Assembly (NCBI GenBank): GCA_946886975.1
Contig: CAMPJV010000009.1
Coordinates: 1-21,162, forward strand
From: an uncultured Taibaiella sp.
GTDB lineage: Bacteria; Bacteroidota; Bacteroidia; Chitinophagales; Chitinophagaceae
Direction: 5' to 3'
DNA: 21,162 nt
Each line of letters begins with the position of its first letter. The stretch's first letter is position 1. A program made the position numbers and the translations under genes. The notes beneath the pieces are model-generated. The model was not told the DNA's origin and ran no database searches. It worked only from the letters and a program-made list of their open reading frames with translations. Shown here piece by piece: positions 8,862 through 16,202 of this stretch.

Positions 8862-9818
8862 CTATGCTTTAAAAATATTTATGCCAACAATGCCGTTGAG
8901 TACTATGTGAGAGTTGATAGGCAGTTCTGTCCAGGAGGGTGCTTTCTCATCACTGCGCTGGATTTCCTTTTCATTCAGAATAGTCTTCTCCCCGAAAGAC
9001 GAGAGATAAAACTTGCTATCGCTGCGATCGAAGCGGATCTTCAGGTGAGGAGTGTTGACCCAGTCGGAGGGTATCCTGAACAGACGCGGAGCTCCGGTCT
9101 CGGCTTCGTTGCCGGATATCGTGATCTCATCATCGTTAATGATGTATTCGAGCTTTTTTCCCGTATAGGACTTATCAGGAAGTATGGTCTCTAACCTTGC
9201 ACGGCCTGCCTGGGCGTTCTGGTTCTGCCAGGTGGAAGCCTTTGGCGCAGCTACGTCAACGTAGGGCAATTCGTAGTAGCCTTCGCTGTAATAGTGGAAT
9301 GCCTGCAGTACGTCCTGGTTGATATCGAGCGTCTGGGCTATACCCGTCTGGCGAGGTATGTAGGTGACGCGGAGGTTGTCCTGCTTTTGGATATTGGTGT
9401 CGGGCAAGAGCTTTCCTATAAAGCCTTTGTCCCCACGATTGTAGTCTGGGTGGGAAACGAAGCGGAACACCCACTTATTTGAAGAAGGAACTACGTTCTT
9501 GCCCTTAGCCCGATAGTCCTGCAGGAGTTCATGAAACTCTTTTACAGACTCCTGAGTAATAAGGCCGAAGAGGCCTTTCTTCTTTTCCATGAAATCCTTG
9601 TAGTCCTCGGTGTTGAAGCAAATAATATACTCGTGGTAGAAGACTACGCGATCTGCAAAGGAGAGCTCCTTGATGGATTCGTGGAACTTTTCGATGATAT
9701 AGTGGTAGACCTCGTCGGGAGTGAGAGATGGCGGCAAGTCATCCTTGGGGGAAACATCGTCCTTGAGGAACCATTGATGCATGCCTATGCGCTGCCAAAA
9801 AGTTTTCTCTGGTTTCAT
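8862..9818 (-). CDS. FhaA-like protein with degenerate FHA domain
   Basis: First gene of the minus-strand operon, 318 residues, soluble, without signal peptide. Residues about 33-130 form an N-terminal domain (helix IIEKFHESIKEL, then HEYIICFNTEDYKDF, a helix, and WVFRFVSHPD). This layout is similar to the N-terminal DUF3662 domain of actinobacterial FhaA, a resemblance I cannot test here. A variable middle (about 135-215) follows. Residues 223-318 look like an FHA beta-sandwich: ITISGNE where GR is expected, NTPHLKIRFD where SRxHAxI is expected, FYLSSFGEKTILNEKEI matching the usual NG-type strand, and LPINSHIVLNG as the last strands. The Arg, Ser and His of the phosphothreonine pocket are missing, so it probably does not bind phosphothreonine in the usual way. 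The ATG is preceded by A/T-rich DNA without a Shine-Dalgarno sequence. It may be a scaffold between the signalling proteins and the wall synthase. Confidence 0.75.
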   Translation of the reverse strand: MKPEKTFWQRIGMHQWFLKDDVSPKDDLPPSLTPDEVYHYIIEKFHESIKELSFADRVVFYHEYIICFNTEDYKDFMEKKKGLFGLITQESVKEFHELLQDYRAKGKNVVPSSNKWVFRFVSHPDYNRGDKGFIGKLLPDTNIQKQDNLRVTYIPRQTGIAQTLDINQDVLQAFHYYSEGYYELPYVDVAAPKASTWQNQNAQAGRARLETILPDKSYTGKKLEYIINDDEITISGNEAETGAPRLFRIPSDWVNTPHLKIRFDRSDSKFYLSSFGEKTILNEKEIQRSDEKAPSWTELPINSHIVLNGIVGINIFKA

Positions 9819-10253
9819 ATTGAGGTCTTAAATTAATATTATAACTTATAGCTTGAGCTTCCTATTATTTATTGGAATTATTGTGCCAAGGTAAGAAGCG
9901 GGGGTAATTGCCGGTCCATATTGTGTGGAAGGGCGGCCAAAGTTGGATGGAGATAAACCACCGCGTCGAAAAACACCCTACCTTATAGAGACCTTATAGA
10001 GACCTTTTAGAGACATTATAGAGAGGTAACTCCAATGGTACTTCAGTGTATCTTCATGAACAGTAGCAGGTAGCTTTTGTAGCAAACGCAGTCGTACTAC
10101 TCATCCCAACGGTCGGAAAAGGGGGATAGGGCAAGGCGAACTTTACAATAAATTGATATATAATAGCGGCGACCACTTAATTTTTTTCTACCTTGAGCTA
10201 ACAATTTTCCGTAAAAGACCGTCTTACAGTTAGACAATCTCCAAAACTATTTT
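9819..10253. other. Divergent intergenic region, 435 bp
   Basis: This stretch separates the minus-strand FHA operon from the plus-strand PKD protein and must hold promoters for both. I see no convincing gene. Both gene-proximal ends are A/T-rich. TACCTTG, a near match to the Bacteroidota -7 element, occurs on the minus strand at 9893-9887 and on the plus strand at 10189-10195, but neither has a -33 element at the right distance, so I do not call promoters. The one clear structure is the 11-bp tandem array at 9981-10024. Confidence 0.7.
9981..10024. repeat. Tandem array of four 11-bp units
   Basis: Four directly adjacent units: CCTTATAGAGA (9981-9991), CCTTATAGAGA (9992-10002), CCTTTTAGAGA (10003-10013) and CATTATAGAGA (10014-10024). 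The first two are identical and the others differ by one base each. The 11-bp period is close to one DNA helical turn, so each copy would face the same side of the DNA, as in cooperative protein-binding arrays. It lies about 160 bp upstream of the FHA operon start and 230 bp upstream of the PKD gene. A regulatory role is inference; polymerase slippage alone could also make such an array. Confidence 0.85.
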
Positions 10254-12077
10254 ATGAAAAAACTATTATCTACATTAATTATCCTGCTGGGAGTGTACGG
10301 AGCTTACGCTCAGATCGTGCCCTGTAACATTCAATTTACTGTTAGTTCACAGCCGGGCGCCACGCAGGTAGTGACTTTGACCAACAACTCGACCTTTACG
10401 ACCATACCGGGGTCAAATCCTTCTATGTGGATCCAATGGGGGGATAACATCACGCAATCCATTTCTCACACGAACGGATTGTCCTTTAATCACACATATG
10501 CGAGTGCGGGCAACTATATTATTACAGTAGGAGCGACGCATTACGATTCAATAAACAGTGTATTGGTTTGCAGCAGCACTGACACACAACTCATTAGCGT
10601 TGCAGCGCTACCGTGCTCCACTTCTATTACCAAGGTTAACAATGGCGGCGGATCATATACGTTTACAGCCAACAACATAGGTGGCGGTACCGGCATTTCG
10701 TATACCTGGAATTTTGGTGATGGATCGCCGACGGTGTCAGGTTCGCCCGTGACACATACGTATACCACTACCGGAAACTATACCGTACACGTGACGTCGA
10801 CAAGTGCGTCCTGCCAATCAGGAGCGAGCACTACAGTGCAGCACTTTAATGGCACGCTGAACTGCGCCCAGCTAAATGCGACATTCACTACACTCGGAAC
10901 CGGCTTTACACGCAACTTTGCTAACAACTCCACTCCGACGAACAACATTCCGGGAGCTTCAATAATCAAGGTTGGACACTGGAACTTCGGAGATGGCGGT
11001 ACTGCTGTGAGCAGTGCATACCTGACCCCACATACTTATGCTTCCACGGGCACTTATCTTGTGAAACTCGTAAACAACTGGGTGGATAGTAATACGAATG
11101 TGGTGTACTGCACAGACAGCTTTACACAAACAATAACAATCACAACGCCTCCGCCGCCACCAAACGTGATCTCGGGCTATATACTCTGGGATTCAACTAT
11201 TGCACCTGTAATGAACCAAGCAAGTTTTAAAGTATGGCTTATCACATTTGATGCGAATACCAATATGCTAACAGCCGTTGACTCTCAAACGGTGAGTGGG
11301 TATTTTGCAGCACCTTATTCTTTCTCTGGGTATCCAGCAGGAACTTACAGAACAAAGGCTGCAGTGTTGGCTGGTACACCGGCTGCGGGCACATTGATGC
11401 CAACATATCATGATTCTTCACTGTTCTGGAATACTGCATTGCAGATAGCGCATACGGGAGCAAGTTCTACAAACAAGAACATTAAGATGAAGACAGGTAT
11501 TAACACAGGAGGCCCTGGCTTCATAGGAGGCAATGTAACCCAAGGTGCTAACAAGGGAACTGGTGCGGGAGTGCCAAATCTGCTCGTGGCACTACTTAAT
11601 ACATCTTTTAAGATTGTGGACTTTACCTATACAGATGCTAACGGAAATTATAGCTTTGCCAGCGTTCCACTGGGAGACTATATAGTGTACCCGGAGTCTA
11701 TGAACTATACTACTACACCGTCTTCGGCTATTAACCTGACGAGCGGCCAGATGGTTGTGAATGGCATTGACTTCAAGCATACTCCAACTGATATCAAGCC
11801 TATCCCTGCGGGTATTAATGACCTTCCAAACAGTGACTTGTTCACCGTTTATCCTAACCCATCCAAGGGGAATGTTCAGATCAACTGGACCTCAACCATG
11901 ACTGGAAAGGTAAATATCAGTGTAGTGGATATTACCGGCAGAGAGGTTATGACCCAGGAAGCTAAGACAAGCGGCGCAACGACAATCAACCTTGGTCACT
12001 TGCAGAATGGCATTTACTTCATTAAAGTAGCCGGCAATAATGCTCAACACACAGAGAAGATCGTATTGCAGCATTAA
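10254..12077 (+). CDS. Secreted PKD-domain protein with T9SS type A sorting domain
   Basis: Protein of 607 residues with a Sec signal peptide (1-20, MKKLLSTLIILLGVYGAYAQ). Three PKD-type Ig-like beta domains follow: about 22-116 (IQWGDN, then FNHTYASAGNYIITV), 120-196 (TWNFGDGSP, then THTYTTTGNYTVHV) and 203-297 (HWNFGDGG, then PHTYASTGTYLVKL). After a Pro-rich linker (298-303) comes a beta-rich region (304-412), then a carboxypeptidase-regulatory-like module (about 421-508, with DANGNYSFASVPLGDYIVYP). The end (about 524-607) is a type IX secretion sorting domain: LFTVYPNPSKGNVQI, then VVDITGREV, then LQNGIYFIKV. The protein should cross the inner membrane by Sec and the outer membrane by T9SS, to be released or anchored at the surface. 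No catalytic domain is visible; adhesion or matrix binding is a guess. It is followed by a strong terminator, so it is probably a single-gene unit. Confidence 0.93.
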   Translation: MKKLLSTLIILLGVYGAYAQIVPCNIQFTVSSQPGATQVVTLTNNSTFTTIPGSNPSMWIQWGDNITQSISHTNGLSFNHTYASAGNYIITVGATHYDSINSVLVCSSTDTQLISVAALPCSTSITKVNNGGGSYTFTANNIGGGTGISYTWNFGDGSPTVSGSPVTHTYTTTGNYTVHVTSTSASCQSGASTTVQHFNGTLNCAQLNATFTTLGTGFTRNFANNSTPTNNIPGASIIKVGHWNFGDGGTAVSSAYLTPHTYASTGTYLVKLVNNWVDSNTNVVYCTDSFTQTITITTPPPPPNVISGYILWDSTIAPVMNQASFKVWLITFDANTNMLTAVDSQTVSGYFAAPYSFSGYPAGTYRTKAAVLAGTPAAGTLMPTYHDSSLFWNTALQIAHTGASSTNKNIKMKTGINTGGPGFIGGNVTQGANKGTGAGVPNLLVALLNTSFKIVDFTYTDANGNYSFASVPLGDYIVYPESMNYTTTPSSAINLTSGQMVVNGIDFKHTPTDIKPIPAGINDLPNSDLFTVYPNPSKGNVQINWTSTMTGKVNISVVDITGREVMTQEAKTSGATTINLGHLQNGIYFIKVAGNNAQHTEKIVLQH

Positions 12078-12105
12078 TTAAAGCAATTATTAACACATGT
12101 GAATA

Positions 12106-12142
12106 AAAATGGGACCTGCAGAGGTCCCATTTTGGTTTTTTT
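12106..12142 (+). terminator. Rho-independent terminator of the PKD gene
   Basis: A perfect 12-bp stem, AAAATGGGACCT (12106-12117) with AGGTCCCATTTT (12122-12133), closes a 4-base loop GCAG and is followed by GG and seven T. It begins 29 bp after the PKD stop codon. The A-run on the left also makes the hairpin partly usable on the other strand, but no minus-strand gene ends here. Confidence 0.93.
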
Positions 12143-12167
12143 AAGAAAACCTTACTATTGTAAATCT

Positions 12168-12175
12168 TATATTTG
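12168..12175 (+). promoter_or_regulatory. Candidate Bacteroidota -7 promoter element (TATATTTG)
   Basis: TATATTTG matches the Bacteroidota -7 consensus TAnnTTTG exactly. It lies just after the PKD terminator and 58 bp before the L,D-transpeptidase ATG, where a new promoter is needed. No clear TTG/TTTG -33 element sits at the usual 19-23 bp spacing, so confidence is moderate. Confidence 0.45.
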
Positions 12176-12233
12176 CTATAGCTGTACCTGTTGCAGCTAT
12201 CAGAGGATATATCACTATTTCAAGAGACTAATT

Positions 12234-13010
12234 ATGGCAGGGAAGCTGTTCCGATATGTGTTAATGAGCTGCATAATCTTACTATCAGGTATTACTGCCT
12301 CATTTGCGCAAGACGATGCACAAACCTTCAGGAATTTCCAGTTTTCGTTCAACCGGGTGAGCCAGGCGTGGATGACTTACAACGATACTATCAGCCGCAC
12401 TTTCAAGCAGAAGGGGCTTGCGTACCCACCACATCAGATTTACCTCAGGTCCTTCAAAAGTAACAACGAAATGGAGCTTTGGGCAAGGGACAATGACACT
12501 GCAGCCTACACTCTTGTGAAGACATACCGTGTTTGCGCACTATCCGGAATACTAGGCCCTAAGAGGTATGAGGGAGATCGCCAGGTGCCTGAGGGGATGT
12601 ACTTTATTGATGACTTTAATCCCAAGAGTGACTTTTACCTGTCAATGCTTCTGAACTATCCCAACTACTCCGACATGGTACTGGGAGACAAGAAGAAGCC
12701 GGGCGGTGATATCTATATTCACGGAGGTTGCGTAACTGTTGGTTGCCTGCCATTGACGGATGTATTTATCCAGGAACTCTATGTCCTTTGTCTTAATGCC
12801 AAACTAAACGGGCAAAACTATATACCTGTTCATATCTATCCTACAAGGTTTAATCGTACAGGTCTGAACTTCCTAGGCAGGAGCTATAAGGATGATGTAG
12901 AAAAGCAGAAGTTTTGGGTGAACCTCAAGGCGGGCTATGACTACTTCGAAAAGACCCATAAGATCCTTCCGGTGATGTATTCCTCTGACGGGAAGTACGT
13001 ATTCCAATAA
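12234..13010 (+). CDS. Secreted L,D-transpeptidase, YafK/YkuD family
   Basis: Protein of 258 residues starting at ATG 12234. An in-frame ATG at 12099 would give an N-terminal extension, but it lies within the PKD terminator region and upstream of the likely promoter, and the later start gives a clean signal peptide (MAGKLFRYVLMSCIILLSG, cleavage near SFAQ, residue 26). The YkuD-type catalytic domain includes LRSFKSNNEMELW (71-83), GPKRYEGDRQVPEGMYFI (108-125, typical of YafK-type proteins) and the active-site segment YIHGGCVTVGCLPL, with H163 and nucleophile C171 in the conserved GC pair. Members of this family form 3-3 peptidoglycan crosslinks, attach proteins to peptidoglycan, or, for YafK/DpaA, cleave such attachments. 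Which reaction applies is not visible. The neighbouring operon encodes a DD-transpeptidase fusion, but the genes are on opposite strands and separated, so a functional link is only possible. Confidence 0.88.
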   Translation: MAGKLFRYVLMSCIILLSGITASFAQDDAQTFRNFQFSFNRVSQAWMTYNDTISRTFKQKGLAYPPHQIYLRSFKSNNEMELWARDNDTAAYTLVKTYRVCALSGILGPKRYEGDRQVPEGMYFIDDFNPKSDFYLSMLLNYPNYSDMVLGDKKKPGGDIYIHGGCVTVGCLPLTDVFIQELYVLCLNAKLNGQNYIPVHIYPTRFNRTGLNFLGRSYKDDVEKQKFWVNLKAGYDYFEKTHKILPVMYSSDGKYVFQ

Positions 13011-13069
13011 GCCATTACCTGCGATTGCTTTAACTTCGTGCTAATAGAGAGACTTAAAGGGCAGGAAGG

Positions 13070-13999
13070 GTGAAAAGCATCATAAAGCGAATCAGGAGCA
13101 GGATTTTCCTTGCGGTAGCATTTCTTACGCTAAGCATATTTTACATTTCCTGTGAGAAGGAAGTCAATATTGACCTAAATACGGGGGAGCCGAAACTGGT
13201 GGTTGATGGCCAGATTGAATCAGGTGGGCCGCCAGTGGTAATACTCACTAAGTCAATTGGATACTTTTCAAAAATTGATCTGTCTACCCTGGAGAACGCG
13301 TTTGTGCATGGCGCAGTGGTGAAGGTTTCCGATGGAAATACAACCATAACCCTGAAGGAATACTCGCTGGACACGGGGGTCAATGGATTTAATAAGTTCT
13401 TCCTCTATTCCATAGATACGGCTGATTTTACGGCGCTAAACTTCAAGGGGGTTACGGAGCAATACTATAAGCTAAGTATTGAATATGAAGGCAAGACGTA
13501 TGAAGCCACAACGAAGATTCCGAGGGTGCGGCCGATTGACTCTATGTGGTTCAGAAAACCTGCCGGGGAGCCTAAGGTGGAGACGGCGGTGTTGATGTAT
13601 ATCAAGTTTACTGACCCAGACACACCGGGGAACTATATCCGCTACTTTACCAGGAGAAATAATGATCTATATCTGCCAGGATTTAACTCTGTATATGAAG
13701 ACGATATAGTAAACGCTACGACTGTAGATAGCCTTAACCTGTCTGCAGGCTACAACAGAGCGAAGGAACCCAACTTTGACTCATTAGGATATTTCTTCAG
13801 GGGAGACACTGTATCGCTGAGATGGTGTGCTATTGACCGGGGGGTATTTGATTTCTTCAGGACCTATGAGTATGCCACGGGAACAGTGGGCAATCCATTT
13901 GCCTCTCCTGTTAACGTTATCTCTAACATAAGAGGAGGAGCTTTAGGCGTGTGGGCAGGGTATGGCGCGTCGTATGCTGATATTATCATATCGAAGTAG
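13070..13999 (+). CDS. DUF4249-family lipoprotein
   Basis: Protein of 309 residues with a lipoprotein signal: basic N-terminus (KSIIKRIRSR), hydrophobic core and lipobox FYISC with C28 as the lipidated cysteine. The mature start CEKEVNIDLN, followed by KLVVDGQI, is typical of DUF4249 proteins, which are predicted outer-membrane or periplasmic lipoproteins often found next to TonB-dependent receptors. No receptor gene is present here. The start is GTG at 13070: an in-frame TAA at 13055-13057 and the signal peptide leave no upstream ATG. A purine-rich AGGAAGG directly abuts the start codon, an unusually short spacing for a Shine-Dalgarno site. It follows the L,D-transpeptidase by 59 bp on the same strand and may be co-transcribed with it. 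Molecular function unknown. Confidence 0.85.
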   Translation: MKSIIKRIRSRIFLAVAFLTLSIFYISCEKEVNIDLNTGEPKLVVDGQIESGGPPVVILTKSIGYFSKIDLSTLENAFVHGAVVKVSDGNTTITLKEYSLDTGVNGFNKFFLYSIDTADFTALNFKGVTEQYYKLSIEYEGKTYEATTKIPRVRPIDSMWFRKPAGEPKVETAVLMYIKFTDPDTPGNYIRYFTRRNNDLYLPGFNSVYEDDIVNATTVDSLNLSAGYNRAKEPNFDSLGYFFRGDTVSLRWCAIDRGVFDFFRTYEYATGTVGNPFASPVNVISNIRGGALGVWAGYGASYADIIISK

Positions 14000-14086
14000 C
14001 GGCTATGCGCATATAACTGTTTTCTAACGCAGTTTGCTGCTACGGTAATTCTTTTGCATTTTTACAGGTTATAACCAAGAATAAAG

Positions 14087-15058
14087 ATGGCTGAAAACGA
14101 AAAAGTTCATTGTCTCATTATAGGTTCAGGACCAGCGGGATATACGGCTGCGATTTATGCTGCGAGAGCAGGACTTAACCCTGTATTATACCAGGGGCTG
14201 CAGCCAGGAGGACAACTGACCATTACGACAGATGTTGAGAATTACCCTGGCTACCCGGAAGGGATCATGGGTCCTCAGATGATGATAGACTTTGAAAAGC
14301 AGGCACAGAGGATGGGAGCCGATATCCGATGGGGGTATGCAACTAAGGTCGATCTTTCGAACCGTCCGTATAAGGTGGAAATAGATGAGGAGAAATGGGT
14401 GGAAGCAGACGCGCTAATCATTGCAACAGGAGCCTCGGCTAAGTGGCTAAATATACCATCAGAGCAACGTCTGAATGGGCATGGTGTATCGGCCTGTGCT
14501 GTCTGTGACGGATTCTTCTTTAAGGGACAGGAAGTCGCTATAGTGGGAGCTGGAGACACGGCATGTGAGGAGGCATTATATCTTTCTAAGCTGTGCAGCA
14601 CTGTGCACATGATCGTACGGAAGGGAGAGGATGGCATGAAGGCCAGTAAGGTGATGCAGGACAGAGTAAAGAAAACTGCCAACATAAAGGTGTACTGGCA
14701 CAGCGAAACGGACGAGGTGATAGGTGACACTAAAGTGGAGGCAGTAAGGATAAAGAACAATAATACGGGAGAACTGACAGAGATACCTGTGAAGGCTTTC
14801 TTCGTGGCGATCGGTCATGAGCCGAACTCTAAACTCTTCCAGGGATGGCTGGAGATGGATGAGGCTGGCTACCTGATCACTCAGCCAGACTCAACAAAGA
14901 CTAACATAGAAGGGGTATTTGCCTGCGGAGACGTTCAGGATAAGATATACCGCCAGGCAGTGACTGCGGCAGGAAGCGGATGTATGGCTGCACTTGATGC
15001 TGAGCGATATTTAGGAGCGCTTGAGCATGAGTTGGCAGAGCTGCACGCTGCTAAGTAG
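14087..15058 (+). CDS. trxB: Thioredoxin reductase
   Basis: FAD-dependent thioredoxin-disulfide reductase of 323 residues, normal family length. The FAD-binding motif is GSGPAGYTAAIYAARAGL (13-30), the redox centre is CAVCDG (C137, C140, D141), the NAD(P)H-binding motif is GAGDTACEEALYLSKL (154-169) and the C-terminal FAD motif is FACGDVQDKIYRQAVTAAGSG (278-298). It passes electrons from NADPH to thioredoxin in the cytoplasm. The usual HRRxxxR segment that binds the 2'-phosphate of NADPH is altered: residues 177-185 read VRKGEDGMK, keeping basic residues R178, K179 and K185 but not the classic pattern. It is 87 bp from the DUF4249 gene and ends at its own terminator. Confidence 0.96.
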   Translation: MAENEKVHCLIIGSGPAGYTAAIYAARAGLNPVLYQGLQPGGQLTITTDVENYPGYPEGIMGPQMMIDFEKQAQRMGADIRWGYATKVDLSNRPYKVEIDEEKWVEADALIIATGASAKWLNIPSEQRLNGHGVSACAVCDGFFFKGQEVAIVGAGDTACEEALYLSKLCSTVHMIVRKGEDGMKASKVMQDRVKKTANIKVYWHSETDEVIGDTKVEAVRIKNNNTGELTEIPVKAFFVAIGHEPNSKLFQGWLEMDEAGYLITQPDSTKTNIEGVFACGDVQDKIYRQAVTAAGSGCMAALDAERYLGALEHELAELHAAK

Positions 15059-15082
15059 CCTCTTGTTCTTTAATACATAACT

Positions 15083-15111
15083 AAAACCTGGCCTTTGCCA
15101 GGTTTTTTCTT
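15083..15111 (+). terminator. Rho-independent terminator between trxB and the radical SAM gene
   Basis: A perfect 10-bp stem, AAAACCTGGC (15083-15092) with GCCAGGTTTT (15097-15106), has a CTTT loop. Including the stem end there are six T, then CTTTT. It starts 24 bp after the trxB stop and lies 3 bp before the stop of the converging radical SAM gene. On the minus strand it is followed by four T within the stem, so it may act in both directions. Confidence 0.92.
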
Positions 15112-15113
15112 TT

Positions 15114-16187
15114 CTAAAAAAGCGGCAATTGACCGTTCCTTATTCGTCTGAAATCGCTTGTGTTCCATTCCATTTCAGTCTGATTAAGTCCATACTTGCG
15201 GCAGTACAGCTGAAACTGAGTCTTGATAAGCTCGGCGAACTTCCCGTCTCCTACGATACGATTGCCCCAACGACTGTCATTCACACTGCCTCCATGACAT
15301 TCGCATATCTGGTGCCACACCTTGTCTGCTCTGTCTGGAAAGGCTTTGTATAACCAGTCTTTGAAGATGTCTCCAATTGCACCATTCAACCTTACTACGG
15401 TGTACCCCGCCCATCTGGCCCCGGCTTCCGAAGATGCTCTTAGGACATCATGCATGTGCATATCATTTAAGCCGGGAATAAGGGGAGCGTTCATAATACC
15501 TGTCGGCACTCCGTTCTTTGCAAAGGTCTCTACTACTTTCAGGCGCGACTTATAGGATGCAGTCCGAGGTTCAAGTACTCTTCGAAGATCTTCATCTACT
15601 GATGTTATGGAAGTGAATATCCGAACGAGATTGAACTTGTTGAGCTCCTTTATTATATCCAGGTCGCGAAGTACCAGCGCATTCTTTGTAAGTACACCGA
15701 CGGGATTGCGATACTCAAGACATATCTCCAGGAGCTTGCGGGTGATCTTCATCTTCCTTTCTATGGGCTGGTAGCAATCGGTGTTACCAGACAAGGATAT
15801 TACAGCCGGTTCCCAGTTCTTATTCTCAAAGAGCTTCTTAAGCAATGCGGGTGCATTCTTCTTTACTATTATCCTGCTCTCAAAGTCAACACCTGCGCTA
15901 TAGCCCCAATACTCGTGTGAATTACGTGCATAACAATAAATGCAACCATGCTCACAGCCCTGGTATGGATTGGCGGAATACATCATGCCCACATCCGGAC
16001 TGGTAACTTTATTCACCAAGGTCTTGTTGTCGTCATAGATGTATTCGGTCTTTCTCGTTTCCTTTTCCCAATCATCTATGGACTCTATGTGCTCCTGCAC
16101 ATACTCTCCTTTAAGGAAACGATTCTTTGGGTTGAATTGGGCTCCCCTTCCTTTGTCAAACCTGTCGTCTGATGTCTGATTAACCAT
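15114..16187 (-). CDS. PA0069-family radical SAM protein (SplB-like)
   Basis: Protein of 357 residues with a radical SAM iron-sulfur motif CEHGCIYC (C78, C82, C85), i.e. CX3CX2C, in the context NPYQGCEHGCIYCYARNSHEY. This spacing and context mark the PA0069 family, distantly related to spore photoproduct lyase. Further segments are VISLSGNTDCYQPIERK (129-145), VLTKNALVLRD (165-175), IFTSITSVDEDLRRVLEPR (190-208) and APLIPGLND (234-242), all typical of the partial TIM barrel. It would cleave S-adenosylmethionine to a 5'-deoxyadenosyl radical; the substrate is unknown. It is the last gene of the dinB-dnaE operon, 15 bp after the dnaE stop, with an AGGAG sequence 4 bases before the ATG. The context suggests a role in handling damaged nucleic acid, which is inference. 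Confidence 0.9.
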   Translation of the reverse strand: MVNQTSDDRFDKGRGAQFNPKNRFLKGEYVQEHIESIDDWEKETRKTEYIYDDNKTLVNKVTSPDVGMMYSANPYQGCEHGCIYCYARNSHEYWGYSAGVDFESRIIVKKNAPALLKKLFENKNWEPAVISLSGNTDCYQPIERKMKITRKLLEICLEYRNPVGVLTKNALVLRDLDIIKELNKFNLVRIFTSITSVDEDLRRVLEPRTASYKSRLKVVETFAKNGVPTGIMNAPLIPGLNDMHMHDVLRASSEAGARWAGYTVVRLNGAIGDIFKDWLYKAFPDRADKVWHQICECHGGSVNDSRWGNRIVGDGKFAELIKTQFQLYCRKYGLNQTEMEWNTSDFRRIRNGQLPLF

Positions 16188-16202
16188 AACTCTCCTTTCT
16201 AT

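Noticed and set aside
8245..8910. Open frame of 221 codons on the plus strand opposite the PP2C gene
   Set aside because: It lies antisense to a protein with complete PP2C motifs, and its own translation has no recognisable domain.
10142..10164. TTTACA and TATAAT resembling a sigma-70 promoter for the PKD gene
   Set aside because: The boxes are only 11 bp apart, far from the 16-18 bp needed, and Bacteroidota promoters use a different consensus.
12099..12233. N-terminal extension of the L,D-transpeptidase from an ATG at 12099
   Set aside because: It would translate through the PKD terminator hairpin and the likely promoter, giving a Cys-rich extension before an evident signal peptide. ATG 12234 is a better start.
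14004..14013. Palindrome TATGCGCATA between the DUF4249 gene and trxB
   Set aside because: Only 10 bp, with no T-run to make a terminator and no promoter element beside it. Too short to interpret.
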